This document shows, one piece after another, positions 59,452-64,000 of a stretch of 64,000 nucleotides of DNA (positions within the stretch are counted from its first letter, which is position 1; each line of letters starts with the position of its first letter). A program made the translations under genes and the position numbers. Source of the stretch: Ephydatia muelleri. Lineage: Eukaryota > Porifera > Demospongiae > Spongillida > Spongillidae. Below the pieces are notes generated by a model. That model made no database searches. It was not told where the DNA came from and was given only the letters and a program-made list of their open reading frames with translations. The stretch is from assembly GCA_013339895.1 (NCBI GenBank), contig JABACO010000009.1, positions 3,097,113 through 3,161,112 of the forward strand. Reading direction: 5' to 3'.

Positions 59452-60550
59452 CTTTGAGTCAAGTTGATCATCAAACAGTAGTTGCTGTAAGTCACACTTT
59501 TCAACTTGTTTTGGTACTGGAACTTTATGGCACAACTTTAAAAATACAATCATGGTATATGTAATGTGGGAAAGCATTATTCTCATAGTACCTCAGCTTC
59601 TATATGCGGTGGTAGGCAGGCTGCTGTAGTTCTGTTATGGGCATTCAAGGATACTGTTATGTTCCATGAATTTTAACTCACAAGTATTCCATTGGGGGGC
59701 TGAACAAGTAACTGTCTTTGAAGAAATGATTGCAGATGTATTATTAGTTAGAACTATACCAGCTGACATTTTTTGCACTTACCTTTGTCATTGATGTTGT
59801 GTAAGATGCAAGGCATACATTCTCCTAAAAGTTGGAAGGCTATATTGTCGCACTGCTGTAACTGCAACACTACAACTTCAACTATTCTTGAGGAATTAAA
59901 ATCGGTAGCTGTTATTATGCTTATCATTGAATCATCATAGTAGATCCACTCATTTCCGCTTTTCACGTAACATGTATCTGTGAATTAAATTGTATCAATG
60001 GCCATTTAATGAACAATTATTTTTTTACAGTGGCCCTCTGCAATGATGTCTCTTCCGTGGTGCACCTATATGTGTGGATATGAAAAAAAAAAAAAAACAC
60101 TACTTGCTGATTATTACTAACCAGGAGTGCACATAGCTGATGGAGATGGTTTTCCTTGGAACTTGAATGTGCAAGGTAGTAAGCTCTGGAAATGTTATAA
60201 TTACTACAAAATACATTTTAAAATAACAAACCTTGGAACTTAGATTCTGTTTGTTATTTTTCTGGCTGGAATACTGAATTGAACTCTACTGCAATTCAAA
60301 ATCAGTATGCTGGGAAATGAAACTTGTTTCTCCTGAACAGCTAATTGCTTGTGTCAGGCCTCACAAAATCTGTATATGATATGAAAAAGCAATTTCCATA
60401 CTTGCATATAATATATATTTATTTTTTTCCTTGCATGCAGTACTTTCGGGTACACATATTATCCAGCAAAGCATCAAGCCAGGTGTTCAGTATTTCCATC
60501 ATACTAATATCCTCTGGTTGACCTTCAACACAGTATGAGATCACAGTCCC
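59452..60550 (-). CDS. Possible spliced gene on the minus strand (partial)
   Basis: Exon candidates on the minus strand: 60550-60444 (ISYCVEGQPEDISMMEILN), 60185-60122 (LLPCTFKFQGKPSPSAMC) and 59977-59783 (YVKSGNEWIYYDDSMISII), perhaps 59535-59452. 60185-60122 and 59977-59783 join in phase to give CTPDTCYVKSG, with donor GTTAGT and acceptor TTCACAG; the 59782 donor is a perfect GTAAGT. The phase from 59783 to 59535 does not fit, so that exon is doubtful. Family not recognised. Confidence 0.35.
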
Positions 60551-60722
60551 CTTGAAGAATCATGCACCATCTGATTTTGCATTATATACAATACATAAAA
60601 TGCAGGGTTTTTTCACCTGTGAAACAGCATGTAGCCATTTTATCTACAGTTGTCTGAATTCTTTCATAAAGTTGTGTGCTATCTGCCATAAGCCAATCCT
60701 AAACCATTGCTTGACAAGAATG

Positions 60723-61283
60723 TAGGGTGTGTAACCTTCCATGCACAACGAATACTTTTAAAACACTAATCGATTTTTCAGGATTATTTGGATCTGAAAA
60801 TCGATTTTTCCGAATTGTTTTAAAAACAAAATCGATTTTTCCGAATAGGTTTTGCCAAATTTCCTGCCGAATACCTAGGTTATTCAGCTTATGGTGCTTG
60901 TGGAGTGCACACTGAGAAGATAATTTATGTCTACACAGAAATCCACCTGGTCTCGCACCCAAACTAGAGCTATGCATGTCAGTTGAAAACACAGAAACAC
61001 AAAGGTCTACAGTATCATGTGTTTGCCAAATAGAGTTTAATAAATTGTATGTCTTTACCATGCACTTGTACATATCAATAATAATGTAAAACTAACCATC
61101 CAACACTAACCACTGAGACGACGAATACCTAAGTACCCCTCCGAATGGAGAAACATAAACCGGTTATTTCAAATAGATAAAATTCACTAATCGATTTTTC
61201 CGAGTTATGCTAAGTTGCTATTCGAACAGACAGGTTTTTCAGTGCGAATATCCGAATAACCTGATAACCAGTTACACACCCTA
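60723..61283. mobile_element. hAT-type MITE (561 bp)
   Basis: Ends TAGGGTGTGTAACC and GGTTACACACCCTA-like inverse (one mismatch). Flanks CAAGAATG (60715-60722) and CAAGGACG (61284-61291) agree at 6 of 8 positions, an aged 8-bp duplication. Several AATCGATTTTTC motifs near both ends look like subterminal repeats. The YARNG start and 8-bp duplication indicate hAT. No ORF of note. Confidence 0.75.
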
Positions 61284-61469
61284 CAAGGACGTATTATAAT
61301 GAAATACCTCTGATCCTGATAACAGTACTTCAAGCAGTGCTCAACATCCAGGTCATGCAGTCTATCGCTTAATGTAAGGTGATAACTAAGCAATATTAAG
61401 AAGAACATATGACAGCCTAAGAACTATAATCTTCTGCAAGTCAACTGCACCAGTGGTATGCCCAAGTAG

Positions 61470-61765
61470 TATGCAGGATTACTAGAACATCCCATAGCTT
61501 GGTCATCACTCACACAGGTGTGACATAGCCACAGTTCACAAGGGGGGTTGGTCCAGACCATGAACCATGCACAGATGTGTGACACAGGATTCCTAGAACA
61601 TAGCTTAGTTTGGTCACTCTGTCACTCTCACAGGTGTGACATAGCCATGGTCCTCAAGGGGGTGGGTCAAGACCATGACACGTGTACAGATATATGACAC
61701 AGACCTCTTGTGATGTGAACATCGCTTATTTTGATTCAGGATTACTAGAACATCGCATCGTTCAA
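61470..61765. repeat. Tandem repeat, about 120-140-bp unit
   Basis: CAGGATTACTAGAACATC starts at 61476, recurs as CAGGATTCCTAGAACAT at 61597 and again at 61737 (partial). Units share ACAGGTGTGACATAGCCA and AAGGGGGG. Confidence 0.8.
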
Positions 61766-62003
61766 AATTGGATAGCTGCAAGAACATCATATTGCATTAT
61801 AAATTTGGATCGATAAATGATTTCATTGCGATCCAAGCCGCACGGCATGTGTTGTGTGATAATTTGTGTGGAATGTGGTGCTGAGGAATGTGATGCCAAC
61901 TTCCATGCAGTGATGGTCTGTGTGTCAATGGTTTTAATATAAAACAATGCTTCCACCTGAAGTTCCAAATACGCCTAAGTACTGTATAAACCAAGGCAGG
62001 TAG

Positions 62004-62160
62004 AAAAAAACGCGTCGAATCACTTTATGATTTTCAAATGATTTGTCACTTACATTATGTTACAGAATGTTTACAGACTGTAACATAATGTAAACATTCT
62101 GTAACAGAATGTAAGTGACAATCATTTGAAAATCATAAAGTGATTCAACACGTTTTTTTA
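62004..62160. repeat. Fold-back MITE, copy 2
   Basis: Same palindromic unit as 33961-34132, with a few substitutions (ACATTATGTT in place of ACATTCTGTT). It lies in unrelated flanking sequence, which confirms mobility. Confidence 0.85.
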
Positions 62161-63710
62161 CTGAAAGCACCCTTTTTCAAGTTTTTGTAGTAGAGCAGAG
62201 GTGGGTGTTGAACTCATCTATAGATATTATGTTGAATTATGTTCCGTATAATATCTATGAATCAACATCTCTTCTCTTCTTCATTTCATTTTTGTAAATA
62301 GGGCGAGGCGTAGGAGATATTTGAAAGTGACGCTTAGCTGCATTCAGTACAATGATTGCTGTAAATAATTTAATCTGAAACAATTAGAACATAGTTGTGC
62401 ACCTACAACTCTTCGGCGGGCAGCTGTGGGCAAACCAGATATATATATAATATAGTTCGATTATATGATCCGTGGGCCGCACATGTACACGCAGTCGTGG
62501 CAGTTTGAAAGCCAATATTTTCTTTGTTCGAAGAAATTGCAACTAGTAAATGTACGCCAAATTATGATTTAATGCCAGAGATAGCAGCGAGACGCAGCTG
62601 CATAACGTGTCATGAAAGATGTGACACTAGATATTCGATAGACACGCCTTGGGGGAAGTTTACTGCATGGAAACTGCTAAAATACCCAAATACTCAAATA
62701 CCCATGGTTGGGATTGGCATCGGTATTAGGCTAAGAAGAGTGTTACATGCATGCCTCGTGCACTCTTTGTACTTACATGCGAATAGTTAGTACAATATCA
62801 AATCATCAACCATAAGTTTGAATAGGGATCTGGGTGCTACTCATCATCATGAAAGAACAGGTGTCATCATGAAAGAATAGGTGTCATCACTAGAATGGTG
62901 CACTTTCATCACTGGATCATATTCATCAGAAGGTGAAGGCTATGTTATTTGTCACAAAGGGTAGTGGAGTAGATTGTGCACCATAACCTTTATTAAATAG
63001 TTATTTCCATGCATGGGTATCTTGCTTCATGGGTTATAATCAGTTACTTACCTCCTTGAAATTGATTGATAGGGAGAGTATTATATAGGTGGGTCATCGA
63101 TCCTGTGATCTCCACACCTCATGGCCACCTGATGCACTGACAATGCACACCTCCTCATGTTACCCTAGTGCTTCTTTCCTCGATGGTGGTCTGGGGCGTT
63201 GTATCTTTTTTGCTTGGGCTATTCACAGGGAACAAAGGGCAGCACTGATCATATTTTCCTCGATAATTCTACAGCTGATTAAAATTTCCTCAAACATTCT
63301 ACCTGTACATAATTGCCATTCAGAATGTACTATGTATATGCCATAATACAGCTTTTGCTTCATTCATAGCTATAAGGATAATATAACCAATGATCCAAAT
63401 GATTCTGAAGGTTTATTCTTCAACCACCACTAATGTGATCATGCTCAGAAAGTTATGTATTATGGAAGTTATGACTGATCAATTTGATTTTTCGAGGAAA
63501 CTGAGTTGGCATGGGAATGGTGATGAAGCCAAGAATGTTGTCTCTCAACGAGAGTTTCCAATGCTACTATACATGTATACGGTGTCTCTATAAATGAATT
63601 ACAAGTTTGTCATCTGTTGAGCATGCTGCTCATCTGCATACATACATGTAATTTTTGAATGTAAATGTGCTATCTTTGAATATAACATTACAAGACTAGT
63701 TTGGATTGCT

Positions 63711-63743
<33 letters not shown>

Positions 63744-64000
63744 AGAGGAGTTAGCACTCCCAATCTCTGAAGAATTACCAACTAGTGCGATAAGAAAAGT
63801 ACAGCCGGAGCAGTTATATACAACTGAATCTATTGGGGGAGAATTCCGCATCATGGCCAGCAATTGCGGACATGAATTATTTGAATTCCGTAATATATAT
63901 ATATACGCGTAATAAAATTATTGTACATGGATAAATTCTATCAATCGCGCACAGTTTAGTACCAAAGACTTGTAGTAAAGTTTACAAACCTTAGTACGAT
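62161..64000. other. Intergenic region with C32 tract
   Basis: No gene supported. 63712-63743 is an uninterrupted run of 32 C. The ORFs of 60-88 codons here lack splice or family evidence. Confidence 0.5.

Noticed and set aside
63599..63912. Poly-Gly or poly-Pro ORFs
   Set aside because: Translations of the C32 tract.

Overview
This is a eukaryotic, metazoan-looking window. Introns have canonical GT-AG splice sites, there are cadherin ectodomain repeats, 7TM receptors related to the cAMP-receptor/GPR157 class, and a dense, nested load of animal-type transposons. A sponge or another early-branching marine invertebrate would fit (cAMP-receptor-like GPCRs, Lys-rich EPEKKR repeats), but the sequence does not prove the taxon.

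Host genes are few. The window opens with the last two exons of a membrane protein (1-416). Three intronless GPCR genes follow at 1952-2959, 30093-31109 and 32528-33595, plus a broken fourth copy at about 13311-16465. A roughly 10-kb intron-free run of cadherin repeats (18369-28384) is cut by many frameshifts and stops and lacks its 5' end. Exon-like pieces of possible minus-strand genes lie at 800-1051 and 59450-60550.

The rest is layered mobile DNA. (1) 3531-11613 is bounded by CACTG...CAGTG termini and has a 4.8-kb LTR retrotransposon (Ty3/gypsy, 5347-10359) inserted in its GT-rich minisatellite. (2) 34872-57679 is a second member of the same family, in the opposite orientation. It carries a DUF4371-type hAT transposase whose two halves now lie 20 kb apart. 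(3) Between those halves are a 15-bp minisatellite, an integrase relic, a RecQ-like helicase, Tigger-like elements and two convergent copies of a RAG1-N-terminus-like transposon (46354-50794 and 53003-55712). (4) The broken GPCR holds a small chromodomain-only TIR element, which is itself interrupted by another TIR element that carries exon-like host sequence.

The most striking system is the pair of RAG1-like transposons. Their transposase starts with a RAG1-like zinc region and RING finger and ends with a DDE-type core. In both copies the termini read CACGG-N12-GGAMACTAGG at the transposase 5' side and CACGG-N23-GGAMACTAGG at the 3' side. This 12/23 asymmetry resembles V(D)J recombination signals. 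It is seen directly in two diverged, oppositely oriented copies, one of which has a perfect 4-bp target duplication.

Many ORFs are broken by single-base indels, several in homopolymers. I cannot tell real decay from assembly error for these.
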